DNA of 51,239 nucleotides from an uncultured Lachnospiraceae bacterium (GCA_947593735.1 CANQDT010000017.1:1-51239), one strand, 5' to 3'; shown: positions 25,077 through 31,417, numbered from the stretch's first letter. Translations and numbers: made by a program. The notes: generated from the sequence alone by a model not told the origin.

Positions 25077-25514
25077 TTAAGTGCGAAGCCCCATAGCCTT
25101 TCTTATTTCCAGATCACCAGCCGCCCCAGCTTTCGGCATTACGCTGGAAGCCCCCGGCTGGAATCCAGTAAATTTAATATTGCTTGCGGCATTCGCCTTA
25201 TAATCATTGAATATTTTTTCTATTGTTGCAACGCTCTTTTTCATGGTTTCTTCATCCGTACAGTTAAGAGCTTCAAAAAGCTGCACGGGCAAGCCCTTTT
25301 CTGATAACAGTTCTTTTGCGGTCATGTGAAGTTCACGCTTCGCAAGTTCCTGTTCCCTTTTCGCAAGTTCCTGTTCGCCGCTGGATTTTGCCTTTTCTTT
25401 TGCAAGGCGTTCCCCAACAATGCGGTTTACATCTTCCTGTGTAAAGGTCTTTGCCCCTGTTCCCTGACCGGTTGCCGGGTCTGCGTTCTGGTTGATATTG
25501 TTGTTATCTTCCAT
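25077..25514 (-). CDS. Phage scaffold protein (DUF4355-like)
   Basis: The 145 residues have a disordered N-terminus rich in Asn/Gln (EDNNNINQNADPATGQG), then FTQEDVNRIVGERLAKEKAK, a long charged coiled coil (EQELAKREQELAKRELHMTAKELL) and LFEALNCTDEETMKKSVATIEKIF. This is the pattern of Gram-positive phage scaffold proteins that guide capsid assembly and leave or are degraded. It precedes the capsid gene by 19 bases. Upstream is a 240-base leader with a strong promoter and two hairpins. Confidence 0.82.
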   Translation of the reverse strand: MEDNNNINQNADPATGQGTGAKTFTQEDVNRIVGERLAKEKAKSSGEQELAKREQELAKRELHMTAKELLSEKGLPVQLFEALNCTDEETMKKSVATIEKIFNDYKANAASNIKFTGFQPGASSVMPKAGAAGDLEIRKAMGLRT

Positions 25515-25568
25515 AGTCTTAAAATCTCCCTTCTATTAACGCCCGAAGTGGGCTAAATACAAACGAAA

Positions 25569-25613
25569 AGGGCATGAGTATAATCGCCGTAACATCGGTT
25601 ATTCCCATGCCCT
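25569..25613 (-). promoter_or_regulatory. Leader hairpin 2 of the capsid operon, terminator-like
   Basis: On the reverse strand AGGGCATG (25613-25606) pairs with CATGCCCT (25576-25569) around an inner stem, followed by TTTTCGTTT. The 3' arm contains TACTCATGCC (25580-25571), which is also perfectly complementary to GGCATGAGTA in hairpin 1, so the two structures cannot form together with the alternative pairing. Confidence 0.6.
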
Positions 25614-25683
25614 TAGATGGCTATGTCAAACCACCAAAGACTAACACGCCCCAAACGAAGAAAGAAGGAAAAAATAAGGGGGT

Positions 25684-25700
25684 GCGGTACTCATGCCGCA
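25684..25700 (-). promoter_or_regulatory. Leader hairpin 1 of the capsid operon
   Basis: Reverse strand TGCGGCATGAGTACCGC: GCGG pairs with CCGC around an eight-base loop, followed eleven bases later by a T-rich run (TTATTTTTT). Its GGCATGAGTA (25697-25688) can instead pair over ten bases with TACTCATGCC of hairpin 2. Confidence 0.5.
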
Positions 25701-25715
25701 TTTCATTCTGATGTT

Positions 25716-25744
25716 ATTATACTACATAGGGGGGTATCTGTCAA
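25716..25744 (-). promoter_or_regulatory. Consensus promoter of the capsid operon
   Basis: Reverse strand TTGACA (25744-25739), 17-base spacer, TATAAT (25721-25716): both boxes are perfect. Transcription would start near 25709 and run about 195 bases before the scaffold ATG. The stretch 25515-25754 holds no gene, only this promoter and its structured leader. Confidence 0.85.
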
Positions 25745-25754
25745 GAAAACCGCC

Positions 25755-25922
25755 TTATTTTGTGGTGTTCCGGGGTTTTGGCACTGTCAAAACCGTATGC
25801 AAAAAGCCATCTTTCGGGGCTGTTTCCTTCACTTTGGTATCGGGAAACAGGCGTTTTGCGGCTTCTTCAAGCAGCTTCTTCTTGTCCTTTTCGCCCTCTG
25901 TATATGCAACCCTTATTTTCAA
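25755..25922 (-). CDS. Small basic phage/plasmid protein, 55 residues
   Basis: Chosen start is TTG at 25922, behind AAAGGTGGTGA, giving LKIRVAYTEGEKDKKKLLEEAAKRLFPDT (first residue read as Met). The pattern K-I-R-V-x-Y-T ... L-F-P, then a C-terminal beta strand (FLHTVLTVPKPR), is one I associate with tiny proteins of clostridial mobile elements, sometimes annotated DUF3970-like. Function is unknown. It ends only about 10 bases upstream of the capsid promoter. Confidence 0.6.
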   Translation of the reverse strand: MKIRVAYTEGEKDKKKLLEEAAKRLFPDTKVKETAPKDGFLHTVLTVPKPRNTTK

Positions 25923-25960
25923 TCGCTCACCACCTTTCACGCTTCATATAACCGCCATAT

Positions 25961-26020
25961 TTGACAAGAGAGCCGCCACACGGTATAATATAAGTGTTGG
26001 GGTCATACTATACCGTGTGG
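25961..26020 (+). promoter_or_regulatory. Consensus promoter overlapped by a 13-base inverted repeat
   Basis: TTGACA (25961-25966), 17 bases, TATAAT (25984-25989). GCCACACGGTATA (25975-25987) covers the -10, and its exact inverse TATACCGTGTGGC (26009-26021) lies in the first bases of the transcript, 21 bases away. This looks like an operator pair for a repressor. It faces away from all genes nearby. Confidence 0.75.
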
Positions 26021-26071
26021 CTTGCCCTTTGCCTTGTTCCCTTACTGGATCGGGCAAGGGGCTATTTTTTT
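25996..26071 (+). ncRNA. Candidate small RNA of about 75 nt, opposite to the early genes
   Basis: The transcript from the promoter above would start near 25996 and end at a strong intrinsic terminator. GCCCTTTGCC (26024-26033) pairs with GGCAAGGGGC (26053-26062), ten pairs with one wobble, followed by TATTTTTTT. No ATG or open frame of note lies inside. Its last 30 bases are antisense to the 3' end of the 83-residue gene. Size, promoter and terminator fit a regulatory RNA. No known family is recognised. Confidence 0.55.
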
Positions 26072-26293
26072 GATGATAGCGTCCAAATTGTTTTCACGAA
26101 CACATATCACTTCTAAAAGTGATTCGGTTAAACAACCAAGTTTGTTGATAGTTTCCCCCTCGTACCCTTCAACAATTTTTTGCCAAACAAAATTATTCAC
26201 AACATCCGCAAAATTTCTAAGTTGTTCAAACTTTGCAGATAAAGTTTCAAGTTCGTTCATTGTGTCGAGGTCTAACACATATTCGTTTACCAT
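26042..26293 (-). CDS. Unknown early phage protein, 83 residues
   Basis: Start at 26293 behind AAAGGAAGG, reading MVNEYVLDLDTMNELETLSAKFEQLRNFADVVNNFVWQKIVEGYEG and ending IIKKIAPCPIQ. It is helical with no known domain. The frame is open further upstream but without a ribosome site. It follows a 57-residue gene in the early operon. Its 3' end is overlapped by the candidate antisense RNA and that RNA's terminator. Confidence 0.6.
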   Translation of the reverse strand: MVNEYVLDLDTMNELETLSAKFEQLRNFADVVNNFVWQKIVEGYEGETINKLGCLTESLLEVICVRENNLDAIIKKIAPCPIQ

Positions 26294-26312
26294 AGTTATG
26301 TACCTTCCTTTC

Positions 26313-26486
26313 TCATACCTGAAAATCTTTGTTTTTAACCGTCTGTTCCAAGCTGTCAATACTGGAAATCAGATCATCAAGTGTTGTGTCAAGAACATCA
26401 TAAAGCAATGTAGTAACACATTCACCTTCTCTGAACCAAGCACAATCTACTATGCAATCTTCCCTTGTCAATGGGCATTTCGCCAT
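26313..26486 (-). CDS. Small cysteine-containing phage protein, 57 residues
   Basis: Starts at 26486, immediately after the stop of the upstream gene, with AGAAGGTGAT as ribosome site. The product begins MAKCPLTREDCIVDCAWF and has four Cys spaced C-x6-C-x3-C-x7-C within its first 23 residues, which could bind zinc, then an acidic helical tail (LYDVLDTTLDDLISSIDSLEQTV). No family recognised. The tight spacing and good start signal make it a likely real gene. Confidence 0.65.
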   Translation of the reverse strand: MAKCPLTREDCIVDCAWFREGECVTTLLYDVLDTTLDDLISSIDSLEQTVKNKDFQV

Positions 26487-26867
26487 TTAATCACCTTCTT
26501 TCATAGACAACGCCGCTAATTCTTCATCTGACATTTTTTGTAGTTCGGCCCCATTGATTGTCTTTAATTTTGGGGCTGCTTTTCGCTTTATCGTCTGCCG
26601 GAAATCCTCTACTTCCTTTTGTACTTCTTCACTATGTCCGTAAAGGCTGCTATCTACCTTTACTTTGTGTATACGCAATTCAGCGTTTTCACGGAACTTC
26701 CCCAAATATCGGATAGAATTATCTAAATCCTTCATAACCGTTTTAGGAATCATCAAGTGATATTTTTCATCACACACAATCCCGATAAGTAGCAATTGCA
26801 CCGCTTTCAATTCAAGCCCTATTTGTTTCCATAGCCATTTATTGGTTGTTTCTTTTCTGTATGGCAT
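26487..26867 (-). CDS. Unknown early phage protein, 126 residues
   Basis: Begins MPYRKETTNKWLWKQIGLELKAVQLLLIGIV and is mostly helical and charged, ending KMSDEELAALSMKEGD. A middle stretch, MIPKTVMKDLDNSIRYLGKFRENAELRIHKV, could be a helical bundle. No known domain. It has an AAAGGAAGG ribosome site and is the first gene after the possible replication origin, with the 57-residue gene following without a gap. Confidence 0.6.
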   Translation of the reverse strand: MPYRKETTNKWLWKQIGLELKAVQLLLIGIVCDEKYHLMIPKTVMKDLDNSIRYLGKFRENAELRIHKVKVDSSLYGHSEEVQKEVEDFRQTIKRKAAPKLKTINGAELQKMSDEELAALSMKEGD

Positions 26868-26887
26868 TTTTAACCTTCCTTTCGTGT

Positions 26888-27077
26888 CGGTAACGGGTAA
26901 CGGAAAACCCCTATTCTTTATATTTTTTCTATATATTTAGATATAAAGAATGAAAACTATATAAATTTTCTTAATATATAAGGAATTACAGGTTTCTGTT
27001 ACTTCTGTTACCTGTTTCAATTTTCTTTGATTTTACAAGGCTTTTCGGGGTAGCAGATAAGTAACAGAAGTAACAAG
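26888..27077. other. Possible replication origin: AT-rich core with GTAAC boxes
   Basis: This gene-free gap beside the primase-helicase gene has two GTAAC boxes at 26890 and 26897, a very AT-rich core (about 26925-26985), and a 14-base inverted repeat: GTTACTTCTGTTAC (26998-27011) against GTAACAGAAGTAAC (27061-27074). P4-type elements keep iterated origin sites near the primase gene, so an origin is plausible. A regulatory site for the early genes is the alternative. Confidence 0.45.
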
Positions 27078-29009
27078 TTATTGTTGTTTTCGGTACATTC
27101 TGCTATTCTTGCCGTTAATCTTTTTTTGATAGCTTTCAACTTTGAACATTTTAGTAACGGATTTTCCAAAGCCGATTTTGCTTTCTATCTGTTCCGACTT
27201 AACGCCAATACCCCGGCAATATTCCTGATAGGCAAGATAAATTTCATCAACCGTTGCACGGAAAATATAATCTTCCTCTTGCTCTGCAAAGAACCCCTTA
27301 ATAGGATTGTTCATAAGGTCATATTCCTGCGCTGCCTGTTCTGTGGCTTCCGATTTTGTAAAGCCCTTATTGCTGATAATGCGCTTTAACCCTTCTACCC
27401 CTAATCTGATAAAACATTCCATACACTCCATTTGAAGTATATCCTGCCTGATTGTCGGGTTGAAATCGGGATCATCTCTTGTGAATACCGCATTAAAGGG
27501 AAGTATAATCAGCCTGTTTACTACCGCCCCCGTTTTATCCTTTATCTGTGGTATGTCATTTGCGGAAAGCAGTATTTTCACATAGGGGTTAAACTCAAAC
27601 GGATCACGCCCTTTCCGCTCTGCTGATACCCTTTCACCTGAAACAACTTTCTTGAAAATTGCCGGGTTTGCAATGAATTCATCCCCTATATCATCACCGA
27701 TATTTGCCAACTTTCCGAACATTTCGGCGGTTTTGAACCTATCACCCAATTCTTTCAGATCAAGGGCTGATATATTGCCCTCACCAAGAATTTCTTTTAC
27801 CGCATATAGCAATGTACTTTTGCCGTTGTCACCGTCACCAACCAAAAGAAATGATTTCTTGTAGGCGTTGGAGCGATAGAAACAATAACCAATCATTTCT
27901 TCTATCAGCGCACGAATAGCCGCATCATTGCAAGCGATTTTGTTCAAAGTATTTTCAACAAGCGTTGAACTTGCGGCGGGGTTGTAATCCCACGGTATTT
28001 TATTTGTGATAACTATTTCGGGTGTGTGCGGCTGCATTTCCCCGCTTGTAATGTCTAAAATGCCATTTCTGAAAGCTATATACCGGGCATTTGCAACGGT
28101 CTTTTCCTCTGCAATGTCATTCAGACAGTCTAAAACTTCCGCTTTCTGATTCCTCTTGATATTCGGGATATGTACCCGCATTGCGCTTGAAACGCCGCCC
28201 ACATCACGAATATAAACGCCCTCTTGATATATGTGTAGTTGGTTGTTGACCTTGATAATGTGGTAATTGTTTTTCAAAAATGCGGCGAACCTGTCAAATA
28301 GGAATGTAGAACCGCTATAAAATACCTGTTTTTTGAAAGCGTCATCACGAAGAATTGTTTTCAGTTCGTCATCTGATAGCTTTTCAGCAAAAACAAAATC
28401 ATTTGTATTTTGCAATATCCGGCGCACTATGTTCTTATCTGCTTTAACCTGTGATTGCAGCACAAGGATATAGCCGTATAGATCGCCATTCCTTCCGTCC
28501 CCGTCTGCCATTTGCCACAAATCAATTTTTGTGTTTACTGGTAACAGTTCTTCCGGCACTTCCTGATATTCTTCACCGTCTGAAATATCATATATGGGCG
28601 GGAAACGGTCAACACCATGCACACGAAGGGGAATGTATGAAGCCCCGCCGTGAATATCAGCAATAAAGCCGACAGCCAACTTCTGATCTTTTGCGGATAG
28701 CGTTGCAATCCCGCCCCGGTAATTCTTCCAGACTGTGTGAATATGCCCATTGTTCGGGTTTTCCAATACCAAGCAACGCCAATTATTAGCTTTTGCCATA
28801 TCAAGGAACTTCGCCCCCATATCAGCATCATCAAAACTAATATCAATCATGCCATCATTCAGAGTAGCCCCGAAACAGTCATATTTCATAGCTTCCGCAT
28901 ACGTCAAAATATGATCTATGCCCTTAACATTCACGCCTGCGGCTGGGTGTTTTTCCTTACCGTTTACATAGGTTTTGAAAACTTTTCCGTTTCCGTTCCA
29001 TTGTGCCAT
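27078..29009 (-). CDS. P4/D5-type primase-helicase of a phage or satellite
   Basis: The 643-residue protein from the ATG at 29009 combines an N-terminal primase-polymerase-like region (about 1-190, with MIDISFDDADMGAKFLD and NPNNGHIHTVWK), a D5-N linker (about 250-370), and a C-terminal superfamily 3 helicase with Walker A GDGDNGKST and Walker B LANIGDDIGD. SNPYVKILLSAND-like sensor residues follow (FEFNPYVKILLSANDIP). It initiates and unwinds DNA at the element's own origin. A second in-frame ATG at 29093 also has a ribosome site and would add 28 residues; the 29009 start has the stronger AAGGGGGTG. It follows the Cro-like gene in the early operon. Confidence 0.88.
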   Translation of the reverse strand: MAQWNGNGKVFKTYVNGKEKHPAAGVNVKGIDHILTYAEAMKYDCFGATLNDGMIDISFDDADMGAKFLDMAKANNWRCLVLENPNNGHIHTVWKNYRGGIATLSAKDQKLAVGFIADIHGGASYIPLRVHGVDRFPPIYDISDGEEYQEVPEELLPVNTKIDLWQMADGDGRNGDLYGYILVLQSQVKADKNIVRRILQNTNDFVFAEKLSDDELKTILRDDAFKKQVFYSGSTFLFDRFAAFLKNNYHIIKVNNQLHIYQEGVYIRDVGGVSSAMRVHIPNIKRNQKAEVLDCLNDIAEEKTVANARYIAFRNGILDITSGEMQPHTPEIVITNKIPWDYNPAASSTLVENTLNKIACNDAAIRALIEEMIGYCFYRSNAYKKSFLLVGDGDNGKSTLLYAVKEILGEGNISALDLKELGDRFKTAEMFGKLANIGDDIGDEFIANPAIFKKVVSGERVSAERKGRDPFEFNPYVKILLSANDIPQIKDKTGAVVNRLIILPFNAVFTRDDPDFNPTIRQDILQMECMECFIRLGVEGLKRIISNKGFTKSEATEQAAQEYDLMNNPIKGFFAEQEEDYIFRATVDEIYLAYQEYCRGIGVKSEQIESKIGFGKSVTKMFKVESYQKKINGKNSRMYRKQQ

Positions 29010-29126
29010 GTTTTCACCCCCTTCCGGTAATTTTTCACTTCGTCCTGTTTGACGGTCGTTCCCCCGTGCTGCATTTACTGTTGAACGACCCATAATTAAA
29101 ATCTTTCCTTTCTGCTTTCGGAATCC

Positions 29127-29357
29127 CTACTTGACATTATCGACCGCTGCAACGGTATTTTCGATAATGTCAGCTTTGAAATAGTCCAAAGAAACTTTGA
29201 ACGCATTGCAGATTTTGAAATATTCTTCCGCTGAAATTTTCCGATTTCCGTTAAGAAGGGCATTAACTGTACTTGCTTTCATTCCTAATTGTTCTTTAAG
29301 GAAAGATTGCTTTATCCCTCTTTCTTCCATGAATTTCTTAATCCTTTGGTTTAACAC
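29127..29357 (-). CDS. Cro-like XRE regulator
   Basis: A 76-residue helix-turn-helix protein with the XRE pattern IKQSFLKEQLGMKASTVNALLNGNRKISAEEYFKIC. The start is GTG at 29357 after AGGGGGTGA. It sits divergent from the larger repressor gene, and two copies of an operator cover its promoter. In lambda-like logic this is the Cro protein heading the early operon with the primase. The C-terminal tail (LDYFKADIIENTVAAVDNVK) is short and without motif. Confidence 0.85.
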   Translation of the reverse strand: MLNQRIKKFMEERGIKQSFLKEQLGMKASTVNALLNGNRKISAEEYFKICNAFKVSLDYFKADIIENTVAAVDNVK

Positions 29358-29382
29358 TTATTTCACCCCCTTTCTTTTTTGC

Positions 29383-29433
29383 TACGATTATTTCGTATGT
29401 TTGTATTATACTACGATTATTTCGTAATGTCAA
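29383..29433 (-). promoter_or_regulatory. Early promoter with two palindromic operators
   Basis: Reverse strand TTGACA (29433-29428), 17 bases, TATAAT (29410-29405). TACGATTATTTCGTA occurs at 29412-29426, filling the spacer, and again at 29383-29397, just past the -10. Each is a TACGA-N5-TCGTA palindrome. Repressor bound here would block the Cro/primase operon. Confidence 0.88.
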
Positions 29434-29484
29434 TAGGTTTTTTCAAAAATTTTGTAATTTTTTTCTCAAAAGCCGTTTTTACTA

Positions 29485-29513
29485 TTGAAATTTCGTAGTA
29501 TCTGTGTTATACT
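29485..29513 (+). promoter_or_regulatory. Repressor promoter
   Basis: TTGAAA (29485-29490), 17 bases, TATACT (29508-29513). A degenerate operator (TACTA-N11-TAGTA with a TTTCGTA half-site) overlaps it, so the repressor may control itself. The transcript would start near 29520, which rules out an ATG at 29514 as start of the repressor gene. Confidence 0.8.
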
Positions 29514-29537
29514 ATGAAAAGGAAAGGGGGTGAATCT

Positions 29538-30023
29538 GTGGCAGATATAAGGAAAAATATAGCTTCCAATATAACAAAGCACCGCAAATTGATGAAGTTA
29601 TCACAAAAAGAATTAGCTGAAGCTATCGGCGCAAAAAGTTTTACAACTGTTTCCAGTTGGGAGCGTGGCGGGAATATGCCAGATGTTGAAACCTTGTTCA
29701 AACTTTGCACTTTGTTCAACATATCAGTAGATGAAATGTATGGTGTGAAACAACAGCTTGATAAAGAAGTAAATTCCATGCAAGGGCTTATAGCTATACT
29801 GGAAGAAATCTATGGAAATGTTGAATTTATTGAAGGTGTGAAGGAAGGGAAAACTTATTCTTACTTTCTGATTGGTATTCCCCCGGATCAATTTGTTTTG
29901 CTGGATAAAGATATTGACACTATTTTTGATGTTACTGAAAACGCTATCCCCCCTATGGTGGAGCGAATGAAAGACACAAGAAGCCAAGAAGAAATTATCA
30001 ACGATCTTATAGCAAAGAAATAG
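29538..30023 (+). CDS. XRE-family lysogeny repressor
   Basis: A CI-like regulator of 161 residues from the GTG at 29538, which lies behind AAAGGGGGTGA. An HTH (about 15-65) reads KLSQKELAEAIGAKSFTTVSSWERGGNMPDVETLFKLCTLFNISVDEMYG. The C-terminal half (ILEEIYGNVEFIEGVKEGKTYSYFLIGIPPDQFVLLDKD) has no LexA-type Ser-Lys peptidase motif, so RecA-driven self-cleavage is not expected; release may depend on an antirepressor or helper phage protein, as in many satellites. It is divergent from the Cro gene. Confidence 0.85.
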   Translation: MADIRKNIASNITKHRKLMKLSQKELAEAIGAKSFTTVSSWERGGNMPDVETLFKLCTLFNISVDEMYGVKQQLDKEVNSMQGLIAILEEIYGNVEFIEGVKEGKTYSYFLIGIPPDQFVLLDKDIDTIFDVTENAIPPMVERMKDTRSQEEIINDLIAKK

Positions 30024-30263
30024 GCCGCCACCCTCTGCAAAGGGTAACGGCCACGCGCTCATATAAGCACTATATGCGGCGTAACGGGGGCAAGGCTATA
30101 AATACCCCATACGCACGAAAGACGCTTATATAAAAGAAATCCCCGCCTACTGCAATAGACAGGGATTCCGAAAAGCAACCAAGCAACGAAACCAGCGAAG
30201 AATCATTGAATGGTCATTGTTATTATACCGTTCTATGGTTCAAAAGTCAAGAAAGGACGGTAT
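30024..30263 (+). other. Gap between repressor and integrase with two hairpins
   Basis: No gene seen. A hairpin GGCCG..ACCCT / AGGGT..CGGCC (30023-30052) and an AATCCC/GGGATT stem (about 30139-30171) may end the repressor transcript, though neither has a U-run. TATACCG (30224-30230) and CGGTATA (30258-30264) form an inverted pair around the integrase ribosome site. I found no convincing integrase promoter. Confidence 0.45.
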
Positions 30264-31268
30264 ATGAAACTACCCAACAAATACGGTTCAATCAGTAAAT
30301 TATCAGGGAAACGCCGCCGCCCGTACATTGTACGTAAATCAGACGAAACAGGGGCTTGCATGATAATCGGGTACACCGCAACACGGGAAGAAGGGCTTGC
30401 AATGCTGGCAGCGTACAACGCTAACCCGTGGGACATTGACAAGGCAAAAATCACCCTTCAAGAATTATTCGACCTTTGGCAAGAAAAGAAAGCCCCCAAG
30501 CTGGGGAAAGCAAACCAAAGTTCTTTGAAATCGGCATATAAGCATTGTTCCAAATTGGGCGGGCTGCCATATAAGCAAATCAAAGCCTACCAAATGCAGG
30601 ATATTATAGATAACTGCGGTAAAGGATATTCCACGCAAGGGGCAATAAAAAACCTGTGGGGGCATTTAGATAAATTTGCCCTTGAACTGGATATATCTTC
30701 ATCCCGCTATGCTGATCTGCTGACTTCCGACCCAATCCCGGAAACAAGCCGCCAACCGTTCACCAAAGAAGAAATTGCTAAATTATGGGAACATCAGGGG
30801 GAAGAATGGGTTGATACCGTGCTTATCTTCATATATTCCGGCTGGCGCATTTCTGAACTTTTGGCGTTACGTCAAGAAGATGTTGACCTTGCGGCCGGAA
30901 CAATGAAAGGCGGCATAAAGACAAAAGCCGGGAAGGGGCGCATTGTACCCATACATCCAAAGATTCAGGGCATAGTTCAAAAACGTTTTGAACAATCCCA
31001 AAGCGGCTATCTGTTTGAGTACAACGGGAAGAAGCTGAACCAAACCCAATACCGGGAATTTTGGGCGGAAGTCATGGCGGCCCTGGAAATGGATCATACC
31101 CCGCACGAATGCCGCCATACTTTTGAAACATTGCTTGATGCTGCCGGGGGAAATCGCCGTTGCATTGATCTACTTATGGGGCATACTTCCAAAGATACAG
31201 GAAACAGGATTTACAATCATAAGACAATAGAAGAATTGCGGGCAACGGTAGAACTGATTTCAATTTAA
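30264..31268 (+). CDS. Tyrosine recombinase/integrase of the element
   Basis: The 334-residue protein starts at the ATG at 30264 after AAAGGACGG. An N-terminal arm-binding part (GSISKLSGKRRRPYIVRKSDETGA) and SAM-like core-binding domain precede the catalytic domain, which has Arg in YSGWRISELLALR, His-x-x-Arg in PHECRHTFET, the GH of LLMGHTSKDTGNRIYNH, and the nucleophile Tyr in that last block. It inserts and excises the element at the 13-base repeats. A perfect terminator follows. An in-frame extension upstream lacks a ribosome site. Confidence 0.93.
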   Translation: MKLPNKYGSISKLSGKRRRPYIVRKSDETGACMIIGYTATREEGLAMLAAYNANPWDIDKAKITLQELFDLWQEKKAPKLGKANQSSLKSAYKHCSKLGGLPYKQIKAYQMQDIIDNCGKGYSTQGAIKNLWGHLDKFALELDISSSRYADLLTSDPIPETSRQPFTKEEIAKLWEHQGEEWVDTVLIFIYSGWRISELLALRQEDVDLAAGTMKGGIKTKAGKGRIVPIHPKIQGIVQKRFEQSQSGYLFEYNGKKLNQTQYREFWAEVMAALEMDHTPHECRHTFETLLDAAGGNRRCIDLLMGHTSKDTGNRIYNHKTIEELRATVELISI

Positions 31269-31308
31269 GAGTTCAATTCAACGGTTCAATGTAACTTATT
31301 TGCAACAA

Positions 31309-31357
31309 CACACTTGAAAAACCCCGTAAAATCAAGGTTTTTCAAGTGTGCGTTTTT
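31309..31357 (+). terminator. Integrase terminator at the element's right end
   Basis: CACACTTGAAAAACC (31309-31323) pairs perfectly over 15 bases with GGTTTTTCAAGTGTG (31336-31350), then CGTTTTT. Part of the hairpin (31329-31344) is also the inverted copy of a left-end sequence. Confidence 0.9.
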
Positions 31358-31368
31358 ATTATATCATA
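31356..31368 (+). repeat. attR direct repeat
   Basis: TTATTATATCATA, identical to 22171-22183. To its right begins chromosomal sequence leading to larE. Confidence 0.65.
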
Positions 31369-31417
31369 TTTTCAGAGGTTTTCAACTGCGGCTGCGTACA
31401 GGCTCAGAAGAAATCTT

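Larger units (their letters stand above)
22171..31368. mobile_element. 9.2-kb integrated phage-like element (satellite or reduced prophage)
   Basis: Boundaries are set by TTATTATATCATA at 22171-22183 and 31356-31368. Joining the outside flanks restores a good promoter for the DUF1349 gene, which supports these ends. Right to left it holds integrase, repressor, Cro, primase-helicase, possible origin, small early genes, and then scaffold, major capsid and connector genes. DNA is AT-richer and codon style differs from the flanks. Terminase, portal, protease, tail and lysis genes are absent. Capsid genes without packaging or tail genes recall capsid-encoding phage satellites, but a deleted prophage is also possible. 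Confidence 0.82.

Noticed and set aside
26022..26519. Long forward frame over the early phage genes
   Set aside because: It lies opposite three well-started reverse genes, has no ribosome site, and its composition is that of an antisense shadow.
22171..31368. Amber recoding in the element
   Set aside because: The 67-residue gene next to the broken DUF1492 frame ends in TAG, and no suppressor tRNA is seen in the window, so a simple mutation is more likely.
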